NCBI GenBank assembly: GCA_964035545.1
Contig: CAXIUT010000192.1
Span: 1-64,000 of the forward strand
Direction: 5' to 3'
Length of the DNA stretch: 64,000 nucleotides
Source of the DNA: Bugula neritina
Lineage: Eukaryota; Bryozoa; Gymnolaemata; Cheilostomatida; Bugulidae
In this document: positions 46,555 through 58,149 of the stretch, in pieces
Numbering within the stretch: position 1 is the first letter of the stretch
Layout: the number at the start of each line of letters is the position of its first letter
The notes under the pieces: generated by a model
Told to the model about the DNA's origin: nothing
Database searches by the model: none
What the model saw: only the letters and a program-made list of their open reading frames with translations
Position numbers and translations under genes: made by a program

Positions 46555-48116
46555 ATGGGCAACCGTTCCAAATAATCAATCTAAGAATAGAGTGCTTCAT
46601 AGATGGTAGGACAAAAAAAATAAGTATAATTTCATCAAAATGACTTCATCAAATAAATATAAGGCAGTAGTATCGAATAAGAATATTAACTACTTTCTCC
46701 ATGTCTAGAACAAAATTAATTTTACTAACTAAGAAAAGCCATCCACTTGAAAACTACACTCCCTAGAGAAGTATATATCATAAATAAATATAAAATACGT
46801 AGTCATTAAAGAGCACTCTTTTAACAACAAATCCATAAACTTAAAAATATTGATCATTTCGCAGTACCCAAAATATACTAACTTTTCAAAACCAATCATA
46901 AATTTTTTGTTGTCATCTAGTACAGACAAGGATAATCTCTAGCTAGTGCACTCTAAAGACAACACTACTTTGATTAAGCAGCATCAGCTTCAATTATGTG
47001 GCAATTATTAGGATTATTAAGTCACTGTCATCGTCAAGGCATCATACATACTGATTTGAAATTAACAGGGATATCTTTCAATTCCAAACGGCAAGAAACT
47101 ATCAGAGTTTAAGATTTCAGCATATCTAAAATATTTAGAATTGATTAAGTTATCGAACAAAGTTTAGGTAGAGCTGTACTCACTGCGCCGTAAAATTTAT
47201 CAGGATTGGCTGGAACTACAACCACCAAATCTGATATCTGGAGTTGTGGTATCATCCTTTATATCTTGCTATGCGGATAACCTCCTATTATAGCTAATAC
47301 TAAATAAAAACTCATTAAAAAGTTCAAAGCATGTAAAGTAGTTTATATTGTAGTTTCTCTTCGTTTCAAAGAAAGAAGATTCAGATATATCTCTTAAGAA
47401 GGAAAAGAAATGATTCGAAAGATGTTGCGTTCTAATCCCAACGAACGTCCCTCGGCTGATGAACTGATGGAAAGTTCATGGTTTCAAAGATTAGTTAAAG
47501 CCATACCTCTGCCTGGCAATAGTTTGGCACGTTGCTTCAAATAACTATACTATTACAATGTATAACATGATATATTTAGTGTCAATCAAGGCTACAAGAA
47601 GCTACTTGGATATTTTTCGTAAATGCTTTGATTTCTTTTGACGAGAAGCAACAGATAATGGCAGTTTTTATGAAAATTGATCGAGGATGCAAGGGTTAGT
47701 TGGATTAAATTGATCTGATTGAAGGTTTTGTTTAAATATTAGGATAAAATAGATTGGAAGAAGCTGAAAAATATGCTCATCAAATCATGAAAAGGCTAAG
47801 AAAAACTAAAATTACCTTTTCGCAATTTCTTACCTACTGTGCCAATCGATTCTTTCTTATCAGAGAAATCGATATTAGAAAAATATTTTAAATCTTTGAT
47901 GAAGATGGCAGTGGAGAAATATAAATTCTATAATTAAGAGATACACTTGGAAACAGTAAAGAAGTGGGAGAGGAAGTTTGGATAAAGCTGATGCAAGAAG
48001 CCGATTCCAATTCTGATGGAAAGATATCTTATGAAGAGTTTAGCTAGATGATAAAACAGTTCAATTATGCTGATAAGTTGAGTAGAAATACCTTCGATAA
48101 CCCCTTCATCGATTGA
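46555..48116 (+). CDS. Calcium-dependent protein kinase-like, degenerate kinase + EF-hands
   Basis: ATG 46555 to TGA 48114-48116; removing a 20-nt intron at 47560-47579 gives 514 codons, the usual CDPK size. It starts MGNRSKQ, a myristoylation-like signal. The kinase domain is recognisable (KLKNIDHFAVPKIYQLF, SDIWSCGIILYILLCGQPP, RSNPNERPSADELM) but its active site is altered: HTDLKLTG replaces HRDLKPEN, DFS replaces DFG and APQ replaces APE, so catalysis is doubtful. After the junction domain come EF-hands; FDEDGSGEIQI and ADSNSDGKISYEEF have good calcium loops, while the first (KIDRGCKGQLDQID) is weaker. A calcium-binding pseudokinase or a weakly active CDPK is the best reading. Confidence 0.8.
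47560..47579 (+). other. 20-nt intron
   Basis: GTATAACATGATATATTTAG. Its removal restores the frame between the junction domain and the EF-hands and makes the total length divisible by three. Confidence 0.9.
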
Positions 48117-48257
48117 TTATCTACTAACAAGTATATTGCTAAAATATTTTGAATAATTATTAATGTATCAAAATTAATATAAAATATAAAATATAAAAAT
48201 ATAAAACTTAATATTACAAATGATTACTCGTCGATTAATTCAAACAATTAAAATAAA

Positions 48258-49472
48258 TCAATTCGAATTAATTTTCATTTTTAACTAAAAAGAATGATCT
48301 TTTAATTTTCTGCCCTAATCAATAGACTTACTGTTGGCAATCATTTTATCAATAGATATTCTGAAAATAAAGAATTCAAGTTAAACAATAATAAATATTA
48401 GAGAGTGATCATTGAGAATATTTGGGTTTGAGATAAGAGTTTTAACTAAATAAGCAACTTCAGAAAAATCTTTATTACTTGCCAATTTATTCATATAATA
48501 TTTAAGAAGAAGAATCCTACATTATCCCCCCATAGAAGATCTAGACTATATTATTTTATTTATCTATGCGTTACTAACCTGCAACTATCTACAATGAATT
48601 CCCGATATCTTCTATGCATGAGTATTGAATTTAATACAAGCCTGTCTCAACAACCGACTTAACCGACTTTTAACTACTTCTATAATTTTAAGCTGCATCA
48701 ACTAGTGAGCACTAACATTTTTAATCTCCCCAAACTAAATCTTATCTATTTATTCCTTCCAGTATTTCTTTTCAGCAACCTGCCGGCCCAAACAATTGAT
48801 CTTTCTGTCTATCAAATAATATTGCAAAATCTATCGATCCATTTGATAGGATTTTGATAACTATAGATACTACTAGACAGATTTTTTCTATTAAAATATT
48901 TATTTATGTAATTGCTACACTATTCTAACAAGTGGTTTTGATTGTCTCTTTTGAATTTAAGAAATTAATCTATATATCTATTGAGGACTAGGTATCTATG
49001 ATACTGATTTTGATAGAATAGATTGTTTTTATTTAGATATTTATGATTTTTTGTATTGATTTCTAAGGGTAAAACTATCATTATTCATTTGTTTGTATTG
49101 CTAAACAAATGGTATTTCTTTGTACTATTTTGATTATATTTCCTAAATTTAAGGTTTTTATTCTACTATCTTTTATGAATTTGGCTAACAAATTTCAATA
49201 GAATCAGTTTCCAAATTAATTTCCTCAACTGATTCATCAATTTCAACAACATCTTTATTATTCCAATCAACATATGTCTAAAACTGAGGCACAAAATGAT
49301 CTATTTTTCTAGGATTAACCATCATCGGCACTCTTTTTTGATAATTCTTATTAAATTGATGATATTTGGTATTATTATTACTATTGATATTGGTAGGATT
49401 AGAAAAGAAAGATAGAGGTTGCCTGAAGAGAGGCGGTTGTATTCTATTGAGGTAGGGAGGCGAGAAGGTCAT
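48258..49472 (-). CDS. Hypothetical Gln/Lys-rich protein, 404 aa
   Basis: Clean, intron-free 405-codon frame from ATG 49472 to TGA 48258-48260. The first ~120 residues are Pro/Asn/Gln-rich and probably disordered (MTFSPPYLNRIQPP). The middle and end are helical and basic (KKYWKEQIDKIQF, AHQLMQLKIIEVVKSRLSRLLRQ), ending in a hydrophobic-helix-rich part (SLIFIIVQLEFFIFRISIDK). No domain is recognised. It converges with the CDPK-like gene, 141 bp apart. Confidence 0.6.
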
Positions 49473-50165
49473 GAGTTTTTGTTTTTATGGTTGAAGTTGC
49501 TGATTGGTTGCTGGTGATCGGGTTGAAATATCGATTAGAAATTGAAAGACATAGTTTATGTTGATAGTCAGTAGATCCTATCTATATAGAGACTATTTTT
49601 ATAAAATTGTTCATTTATTTATTAAACATGAAAATTTAATATTACATCTCTAGTTATATATAAAAACCAATAACTCAAAATTGATATTCTTGTTTTGTAA
49701 ACTAAAATACTATTTCATCTTATATATGTGATAAATAGTCTAACAAAGGGTTGCTTCAGAATCAATATAAAATAGCCTATAAACACCCTAAAAAGAATAA
49801 ATACCTGACAATGATTCACATCGAAGTCTATTTTTTGCTCTTATCTATGCTAATAAGTCTTTTTAAACGATAAGTTAAGGATTATATATTAATTAAGATA
49901 TTATAATGGATATTGAATCAATTTCACTAGTTTTCGATCACTTGCACTACTATTTAATCACTTTTTAAATTAACATTGCTATCATCATTTTTATCACGAG
50001 TTTATTCATCTTTTGATAACATTTTCACCTAAAGAATATGATCATCACTTGTTTTCTTTCTCATAAACTACTACTGACTGGGTGGCTCACTCAAATTAGC
50101 AAAATCACGATCAACCATCTCTGCCTCAGGATCTAATAACTTCTTTTCTTATGACCAAAATAATT
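49473..50165. other. Intergenic, nothing convincing
   Basis: AT-rich. Weakly coding-looking stretches on the minus strand near 50040-50160 may be 3' sequence of the DHHC gene in another phase. Confidence 0.4.
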
Positions 50166-51038
50166 TCAAACAATGCCTTCCCACTCCAGACCTGAATTAT
50201 CATAAAACATACTTATTGAAGGATTACCTGAAGACGATACCCACACATCATTACAAAACTAAGCAGTCGTAGAATTTCTATTAATCAAAAAGACATGAAA
50301 TCCTAGCAAGGTAGCCACAAACAAAAAAAGCCAAAAATAGATAAATCGACAATATCACTCCCACAATGAAGACTCCAAGTTCCTCCTTAGGCACAACATT
50401 GCTCAACACATAGATAACTTGAATATTAGAAAAGAAGGTAATCAATACCAAAGCTAACACAAATCCAAAATAATACCTATAATTTCTTTTCCAACACAAA
50501 TTCCAATCCAAGGACAATGATGATCAAATCTCTACACACATACATTACATATAGGACAATGTGAAGTCCTAGGAGGACGGTATATATTACAAGTACTGCA
50601 AAATTTGATCTTCAAGTGATGAGTCTTTATGCATAAAGGATATATCTTATAGGCAAAAGTAGAATCCACTATTGATTTATTTATCGGTATTGAGCTATGA
50701 TTTTTTATTTCATGTGTGGGTAATATTTTAGGTATCATACCCGGATCGGTAAAACCGAGTAGTATCAAAAATATTTGAGCTATTATTGATAATACTATTG
50801 ATATTATGAATAGAATGTACATACTTTCATAGCTATACTTGAATATTGTCAGAACTGTAGTTGAATAGTAAAGAATCAAGCCTATCCATAATAGTATATG
50901 CGTTACAAAATAATTTTTACGTTACGAAACGAGCAGTCCACATCGATTCTAGTATTAATCAATGTTGTTGGTATTGCTTACCTAGTGGAATAATATTTTT
51001 TTAGGCTATGATTACTTTTTTCTTTAATTTAAACTCAT
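50166..51038 (-). CDS. DHHC-type protein S-acyltransferase
   Basis: Minus-strand gene, ATG 51038 (MSLNQRKK) to about TGA 50166-50168. Features in order: NRCGLLVSQRKNYF, the N-terminal motif of the family; two membrane segments (FVTHILLWIGLILYYS; ILFIISIVLSIIAQIFLILL); TDPGMIP (DPG motif); and the zinc-binding CRD ([34 protein letters not shown]) with the catalytic DHHC. Two more membrane segments and a TTxE-like motif (NSTTAQFCND) follow. It palmitoylates cysteines of membrane-associated proteins, in Golgi or plasma membrane. One A appears lost right after VGK (near 50490), and another base near 50290. Confidence 0.9.
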
Positions 51039-51117
51039 CTATTATTTTACATTATTAAAATAATCAATTCATACTCGTAAATACTTATTTGACATCATAA
51101 TTAGATAAAGAATCACT

Positions 51118-51351
51118 TCATGACATAAAAAACAAAACCAAAAAGATCAATCCAACTATCCCTCCTCCAACATACACAGGATATTCTTGAAATAATTGAA
51201 CAAAGGAATTTATTTTCTATGCATAGGCCTATAATTCAGATTTGCTCACCACTGTTACCTCGTTTGTAGTGCTAGGACCAAATACGTCATGAAGAGGAGT
51301 CTATTTGTTATTTAGAGGTTTGCCGTTGTATGTCAATTTGCATTGATTCAT
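51118..51351 (-). CDS. Small tail-anchored protein with ubiquitin-like segment
   Basis: Frame from ATG 51351 (MNQCKLTYNGKPLNN) to TGA 51118-51120, 78 codons. The segment LTYNGKPLNNKQTPLHDVFG resembles the second half of a ubiquitin-like fold, and the C-terminus is one membrane helix (VGGGIVGLIFLVLFFMS) with only Ser after it, a tail anchor. The same frame stays open upstream to ~51540 with segments like the first ubiquitin-like strands (SKIFTIDRSLASLEIN, SITYLIKVLI), so a longer protein with a missed first exon is likely. Tail-anchored UbL proteins act at the ER or mitochondrial surface; a role here is a guess. Confidence 0.5.
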
Positions 51352-51695
51352 CTGCTAGTAGTTTAGAGATATTAGAACCTTGATAAGATAGGTTATACTT
51401 AGAGATTTTAGACTGATTCTGTTGAATTTATTTATTTCTAGAGAGGCTAAAGACCTATCTATTGTGAAAATTTTACTATTATTTTCATTTATTTAAATAT
51501 CTAATTCTTAAATACAAAAAATCAATCGTAAATAATAAAATATTGATAAAAAAATAGTTATAAAATATTTGTTTTATTTATTTTATGTTTTCAAAAGAAT
51601 AAAAAAATTATTGATCGATCGTTATTATTAAATGAATTAAATATAAAACCCAACAAAGCCAATTCAAAAACAAATAAAAATAACAAAAAACAACA

Positions 51696-52420
51696 ATGAT
51701 ATGAACAATATTCTTTCCCCATAGTAAAGCTATACAAAAAGTAAACAAATAATCGAAATAGCAAGACAGACAATTCGACCAGCAACAGTTAAATAAAGCA
51801 AATCAAAAACAAGAATAATATCACAATCTCTACATCTATAAGATCTATAACTGGATACAAGTAAAATAATAAAATCAGGTCAAATATCATCAATTATATC
51901 AGAAGTAGATGCCATAGAGAGTATGTTCAGAAAGAAATTATAGCTGAAGTAAGAGAAAATATATCAACTGGAAAGATAAATACAACTTGGCTTTTAATAA
52001 AAACAACATCTATACTCACTTAATTATCAATTAGAACAGGAATTGATATAAATATAAAAAGATTAATAGGAAGAGTATAAAAGAACAAATATTGACTAAA
52101 AAGAACTATCATATTAACTATCATCTTTGAAGTAAATTTATAAAGAAAAAAAGAGTTAGTATAAACAATTAGTAAGAGAATAGTAGATGCTAATAGATAC
52201 TTTAAAAGATAATAAAAATCGACTTAAAAAGTATTATCAATCAGAAATTGTTAATATTGATGATAATGATTAAAAATATCATTAAGAATCACAAAGAAAA
52301 AGAACAGTAACAGTTGTATAAGAGAAACAGTTGAGATAGATGGTAGGCTAGCTAAAAAGATTATCATAGATCGTTAAGACAAGAATAAAGAAGCCGAAAA
52401 AGAAGAGTAAAGTCCGTTGA
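51696..52420 (+). pseudogene. Coiled-coil hypothetical protein with frame change
   Basis: A plus-strand stretch in two phases ends at TGA 52418-52420. The first part is Lys/Asn/Thr-rich with SRCHREYVQKEIIAEVREN; after a one-base shift near 52098 a coiled coil follows (LVREQQMLIDTLKDNKNRLKK) with a basic tail. The start near 51696 needs a one-base change. Not recognised; it may be a kinetochore- or cytoskeleton-type coiled coil. Confidence 0.38.
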
Positions 52421-52459
52421 TATATAATTAACATATAATATTTGAATTCAAAATAATAA

Positions 52460-53250
52460 ATGATCAAAAGAGCAGCAACCCCTCTAGCCAAAGACCGACT
52501 TTCATCAAGAAGCAACAACTCCAACCAAAACAAACCCTTCAAAGACATAAAAAACATACAAATCAAACCATCTCTCTCCCGCAACACCTCATCTTCCAAA
52601 TTAGTCATCTCACCCACAATAACAGAACAAACCTAGATATAATCCAGAATCAGCTTAAAGAAAAATTAGACACAGAAACATCAATGAATAAATGAGAAAG
52701 CTAGTAGTTTAGTGGATGTTGGAGGTATCGCATAAATCAAATATGAGAAGAGAAACAGCCTTCATGGCAGTCAAGTTGTTCGATACTGGAATCAACTGCA
52801 TTAAAGATATTGGACCCTGCCAATGCTCAACTACTAGCTGTTTCTTCATTATTTATGGCAGCCAAATACGAATAAATTTATCCCTAAAATATGGGGAAAT
52901 TTCTAGATTACACCCTCCATTCATACCAGAAATCATAGATGCTAGCCATGTAGAGCAAAATATTATCAATCATGGATTTCAAACTGACCTGGCCCACAAG
53001 ATATAGCCATTCACACTTCCTCATCTAAAAAAATTACACTCATAGTTCAGGAATAAAAAAACTTAGATCTTTCATTGTTTTCCTACTTGAACTAAGTCTT
53101 CTATCCTAGTGGGAATAGTGCAATGAGAACGATATTGGCTAGGCAGCAGTATTCCTGGGCACAAAAGTACTCAAACACCAAACACCAATCGTCCAGCGAT
53201 CGAATTTTATAGTTAGCTTATAGATTATTAGCAGTTTGGCGTTAAAATGA
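52460..53250 (+). pseudogene. Mitotic-type cyclin with a 5-bp deletion in the cyclin box
   Basis: From ATG 52460 to TGA 53248-53250. A Pro/Thr/Gln-rich N-terminus leads to the cyclin box: INEQMRKLVVQWMLEVSHKSNMRRETAFMAVKLFD, then LESTALKILDPANAQLLAVSSLFMAAKYEQIYP and DFKLTWPTRYSHSHFL. This matches cyclin A/B N-boxes, activators of CDKs. At 52787-52794 the sequence GATACTGG replaces what would code DRYLE; five bases are missing and the frame shifts. A second shift is needed just after the ATG. Since DRYL is nearly invariant, the gene looks broken here, unless this is an assembly error. The last ~60 codons are uncertain, since two phases are open. Confidence 0.7.
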
Positions 53251-53560
53251 AGGAGGGACCCATCGCTTTCCAATTCGACTGCTAAAATGAATCATACGTC
53301 GGAGGACTAAAGGTAATATACTGAATGATTCGATACTGATATTTACTATATATATAATTGATAGGTTATCATCTGTATTAATTAAAGCAACAGAATTATA
53401 TGCAACATACTTAGTAAGAATGGAATGATCTACAAACTTAGTTGAAGATGTTAAGTATTGTTTCATATATGAAGGATAGTAAAATTAGAATCTTAAAAGA
53501 ACTATTGAAGATCTTCAAGGAAGCCAAAAAATCTATCCATAATTCTAACCATAATAATAC

Positions 53561-55416
53561 ATGATACGAAGTTCTCTTCAACCTATGAAAAAAAGTAATA
53601 GCAAAGAAATGAATCCAATTTGTCTACATTGTCAACCTCCATAGAAAAGCAAAGAATAATTAGTTAACTAATTGACAAGTTGGTCTGATAAATTAGCAGT
53701 AAATCTCTTCAAAAAGAAATCAACATAACTAAAAATGACTTCATCACAATAATTCAAAGAAAGTATCCTAAAATAGTAATAAAAATAAAATCATCCTTAA
53801 AGTTTACTCGATAAGATATGTCTCTTTGGCCCCAATGCCTAAAGATGCGAGTAAATGGCTGTAAAACATATGTTTGTTCCACATCAACTCTTGTTTCCTA
53901 AAAAAGATCCACATTTCTTATTGTATTAGTCATATGGATGTTCATTATATCCTTAAGCTGTTGATGTGAAGGTTATTCGTTAGAAAAACAAAAGTATAGA
54001 GATAGATAGGATAGTATTTAGAAAAAGTTTAAACCAACTGATTATAAATTGGTTATTTTTCAAAGCAAAGAACAACAGTTTAGTCTTCCTACTAATAAAA
54101 TCAGAAAAGAATGGAATCCATTCAGTATCGTCTATTGTGTTTCAGTTGATTTTCCTGATTACTTATTTTCAAATAAACCCTACAAAGGAATGATCAACAA
54201 AAGTGTAAGTTTATCTGAAGATAGATCGATATCTTTGTAGGTTTAGAGATAGTAGATATCATAGAAAACATAAAAAACATAAAATAGTCCAAATAAAATA
54301 CAAGTTCCCAATCTCATTGCGCGTAATAGTAGTGTATATGGTGAATCAAGTATTTACAAGAGTGAGTTTAGTCTTTCTTTGATGAGTTATTATCCTTTTA
54401 TTGATTTTTTCAGTCATTTTCTCAAGGAGTTGGTGAACTATATAAAGTTAAAAAGGATAGAATAGCATGCTAAAAATCCTCAAACCTATCAAAAAATGGA
54501 TATCTATTCCGTAGTCCAACAACTATAGTAATCTGCATCTCTACTAAAACCTCTTTTCACATAATAAATAACCCAAACAAAATTCTAATATCAACTAGGA
54601 GAAGCCATGTTAAAGCTATAGCCAAAAAACCTAAAAGAATAATTGAGTAGAGATTGGGCCTACAGAATGTTAAGAATGCTTGACAAAGATCTTTTATACT
54701 AGATATATGTGATGGTAATGCAATAAGAATCAATTTGTTTTTTAAGTGATGATTCCTATGTCCTTACTTATATGATATATCTTTTTGTTGGACTGCTTAA
54801 CCATCCCTTCAACTACCCTCATCCTATTGTCAGCAGTGTCTTTTAAATTGATCATCTTTAGACTCCATTTACTGCTGTTATGGGATTAAATAAATCTAAT
54901 CAATGGCTACAAACTAACTAAGATCTTTTCTTATAAAAAATAGCTGGTAAAATATTAGTACACTTACATGATGATTAGGTGAAGATAAAAGATATAAAAT
55001 TAAAAGATAAGAAAAAACAAAAAATAGGTAAATCATAAAAACTAAAAAAAATATTTAATAATTTCTACAAAAAATCATAAAAATTATAAGGAACAACCAA
55101 AAGAAAAGATATTCTTTCAAGATAAATATCAAAAGCATAAAATGAACTAACTATTCAACTAATGACCTAATTATAAAATTTTTACAATGAATAACTTCTA
55201 AGATACATGCCCAATCGATAAATAGTCGACATAATTAGAAAATAACTATAATCAACCACTCAAAATCAAGCCTCAGCCAGCACCAAATTGACCCATAAAA
55301 TAGAATAATATATATCAGAATCAAGAAAACAAACCTAACGTGATCCTGTAGTTGACATGCTAGTTCAAAAACAAATCTTTTCGGTGTATCTCACCATCTT
55401 CTATGATATTGTATGA
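53561..55416 (+). CDS. DENN-domain protein
   Basis: Plus-strand frame from about ATG 53561 to TGA 55414-55416; about 80 codons upstream are also open (EDVKYCFIYEG), so an earlier exon is likely. uDENN-like start: LFGPNAQRCEQMAVKHMFVPH. Then comes the longin-like part ending FSIVYCVSVDFPDYLF, the central DENN (SLSLMSYYPFIDFFSHFLKELVNYIK), and cDENN with NYPHPIVSSVFQIDHL and TPFTAVMGLNKSNQWLQ, close to AVL9/DENND family spacing. The C-terminus is a basic coiled coil. DENN proteins are Rab-GTPase exchange factors in membrane traffic. One A is lost near 54030 (AGAAAAAGTTT), shifting the frame once. Confidence 0.75.
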
Positions 55417-55499
55417 TAACTGTTATATATTATAGTTATTATAAAGCAAATATTATTGTTGATAGATAAGGAAATAGAATAGATAGTGTTTGAATAATA

Positions 55500-57119
55500 T
55501 CAAATATAGAGATTTAGTCCTCGCCTCTTAAGCAAGGCAATCTTATTTCTTGTATTAGTATACTGCGTATGAATATTATTCTTTTGCAGTGATACCGAAC
55601 TGAGATGTTTATTAAGATTAGTATAATTAATCAAAGCATCCAAAGAGATCTCCTGTAGATCATTATTAGTCAAATTCAAAGAATGCACCTTAGTTTTAAC
55701 AAGATAGTTCAAAATTTGATTAAATTGAACATCTTGAAGTCCAGTCCCAATAAATTTAACTACCTAGATCTGATTCCAATTGATATTATCAAGATATATC
55801 TTAAGATCAACTTCCTTGAGGTCATAATTAAACAACTAAAGTGTATTATTATTAATTGAAGTCATAATGGTTGCTTACTATGTTCTAGTAATTTCCATTT
55901 TTTTAAGATACTTATTGTTTTATTTCTAACTATGAATTATCTTTCTTTGCTTTACTTATACCTCTCTATTTCTCTATTTCTTTTATATCGAACATTATTG
56001 TAAAAAATTAATCTATGATTTAGCCTATGACAACAACATCTATTCTTAACTTTGATCAGGACTATACGACAGCTAATCATCCATTTTAAGACTACTTATC
56101 AACTATTGAAATCGACTTCTTTTTTATTATCTTTTCTGAAATACCTTTGTCTTCATGCTACATTTACTATATTCATCTCTTGATGTCTGATCACTCAAAT
56201 CCTATAAAACAGATTTTGAATATCTGAATTGGTTTATTAGTTTTTCATTTTTCATTGTATTATCACAAAGACTATTATCTAAATATTCTGTTTATAGTTT
56301 CAAACTGCTCAGTTCTTTACATAGGATGTTACTTAGTTGATTTTGGTTTATTTTTTGGGGAGATTATACGTTTTTTACATTGAAATTTATTGATTTTTAA
56401 TTTTATTTGTTCTTATTCTTATTAAAATTAGCTAACTATATTGATTATCTTCTTGGTTTTATTGAAGATTTTATAGTTTTTCTTTATCTATTAACTAAAT
56501 CATAAATAGTAAAATTTCTTTACAGAATAATACCAGGTTAATCTATAACTTTTTATGCCATTTATTCTAGATTTAGAGAATTAAACTAAATGATTCTTTG
56601 TTCTAGAATTTTAGCTTCTTATATAATTTATTTTAAATTACTACCTGTTTAAATAAGCATTTTCCATTCTGCAACAGCTTGACAATGTCCAACCACTTCC
56701 TGTTTAACTCTGTTATGCAGATGTCTAATTCGATTGACCTAGTTGTTATATATTCTTTATAGCAATTCATTGAAAGCACATATATCTTCTATTTTATCTT
56801 CTACTAAAAGTTATAGCTGATTTACCAATCCCAATGGACAATACTTTTATCCACTACTTGACTCCATTTCATCATTCTTTGATAGTCTCTGAAGAGCTCT
56901 CACTATATGAGTGTTTAATTGGATCAGTTAGAGTGGTTGGAAGGTTTTATGGGAAGGACAAGATATCGATGATGTTTTTTTGGATTGAGTTAGAGGGATA
57001 AGACATCTTTTGCAGAGAGAGTGAGAACAGGGCAAAAGAAATGGTTGGTTAGTTTGAGGATGGAACCATTGTTGACATTGAATGCATTTGAATTCTGATA
57101 GGTTGTAAATATTCATCAT
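55500..57119 (-). CDS. Second RING/coiled-coil/LRR protein
   Basis: Clean 540-codon frame from ATG 57119 to TGA 55500-55502, no introns. A RING finger is at the N-terminus (CIQCQQW, CSHSLCKRC, SCPSH). A long Gln/Lys coiled coil (LQRIYNNQVNRIRHLHNRVKQ) follows, then disordered basic sequence and C-terminal leucine-rich repeats (VVKFIGTGLQDV, VHSLNLTNNDLQEISL, LSSVSLQKNNI). The layout equals the gene at 21067-22905 except that no B-box is clear here. Probable ubiquitin ligase with LRR substrate receptor (inferred). It diverges from the phosphatase gene with 100 bp between start codons. Confidence 0.82.
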
Positions 57120-57219
57120 TAACGAATATTATAAAATAATTAAATAGTAAAACTAAAATCAATACTCTCATTCATATTTGATTTATTTTTAAAATAAACT
57201 TTTTCAAAAATATTTATTT

Positions 57220-58149
57220 ATGATCATTTTTGATTCAAAAACTATTTATAATTCAAAATTACAAAAATGTAGAACGAATAATAGCATGACCTCTCTTCCT
57301 CATATTTCTAAAAATGTACATAACTATCCATCATCGAATAACCCTTCCCTCTCCAAGCAATACCAAACGAACTATAAAGACGAGATCTGCATACTTAATT
57401 CTAATTGATTCGAGCCCTAACATAAACAAAACGACATAAACAAAAATTCAGAAACAACGGAATCCTCTAAAACAAAAAAAAATAGATACCCAGAACAATC
57501 CATCTGTACCATTCAAGTTAATCTAGACTAACACAGTCGAGTCATTCTACCCTAGCAAGAATAATAAACAACATACATCAATGCCAACAGAATACCTATA
57601 ATTCAAAACAAAAAAATTATCATAACGCAAGCACCACTCTAATCCACTCAAAATAATTTTGAATCCATGATCAGACAAGAAAACATCGAATGCGTTGTTC
57701 AGCTATGCAATTTGGTATAAGGAGGAAGAACCAGATGTTTTGACTACCTTTCCAACAGATAAACCCAAGTTGTCAAAGAAATAGATTCGTATTTGACTGT
57801 CAGTAGAATTACAGTAGAACAAGAATAAAAATAAAGTATCAGGTATTGTCATGTTCACTATTGCGAGTGGCCAGATCGAGGATTGCCTGAACATCCTTCA
57901 CATATCCAAAATTTTATCTAAGAAATATTAAAATATGACAACATACTTATCCATTGCAGTGCTGGACTGGGCAGATCTGGAGTCCTAACATCATTGATAT
58001 TTTTATAGCTAGCTTTCAGACAAAACCAAAAAGCATCGGTCTTCGGAGTGGTCCGCAAGTTACGATAGCATCGATATGGAGCAGTCCAAAATAACTAACA
58101 ATACAAATACATCTACCAATACTTCAAATAAATCAATAGTAACTAGTGA
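57220..58149 (+). pseudogene. Classical protein tyrosine phosphatase with an in-frame TGA
   Basis: One phase is open from ATG 57220 to TGA 58147-58149 (310 codons) except for a TGA at 57406-57408, codon 63. After it the PTP domain is complete: NRYPEQSICTIQVN, YINANRI, IITQAPLQST, HYCEWPDRGLPEH (WPD loop with catalytic Asp), NILIHCSAGLGRSGVLTS (P-loop, catalytic Cys and Arg) and VRKLRQHRYGAVQNNQQYKYI. The enzyme removes phosphate from tyrosine. No Met follows the TGA before the middle of the domain, and no intron-like GT...AG spans it. So either the gene is a fresh pseudogene, the TGA is read through, or the base is wrong. Its end overlaps the armadillo gene by 17 bp. Confidence 0.82.
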
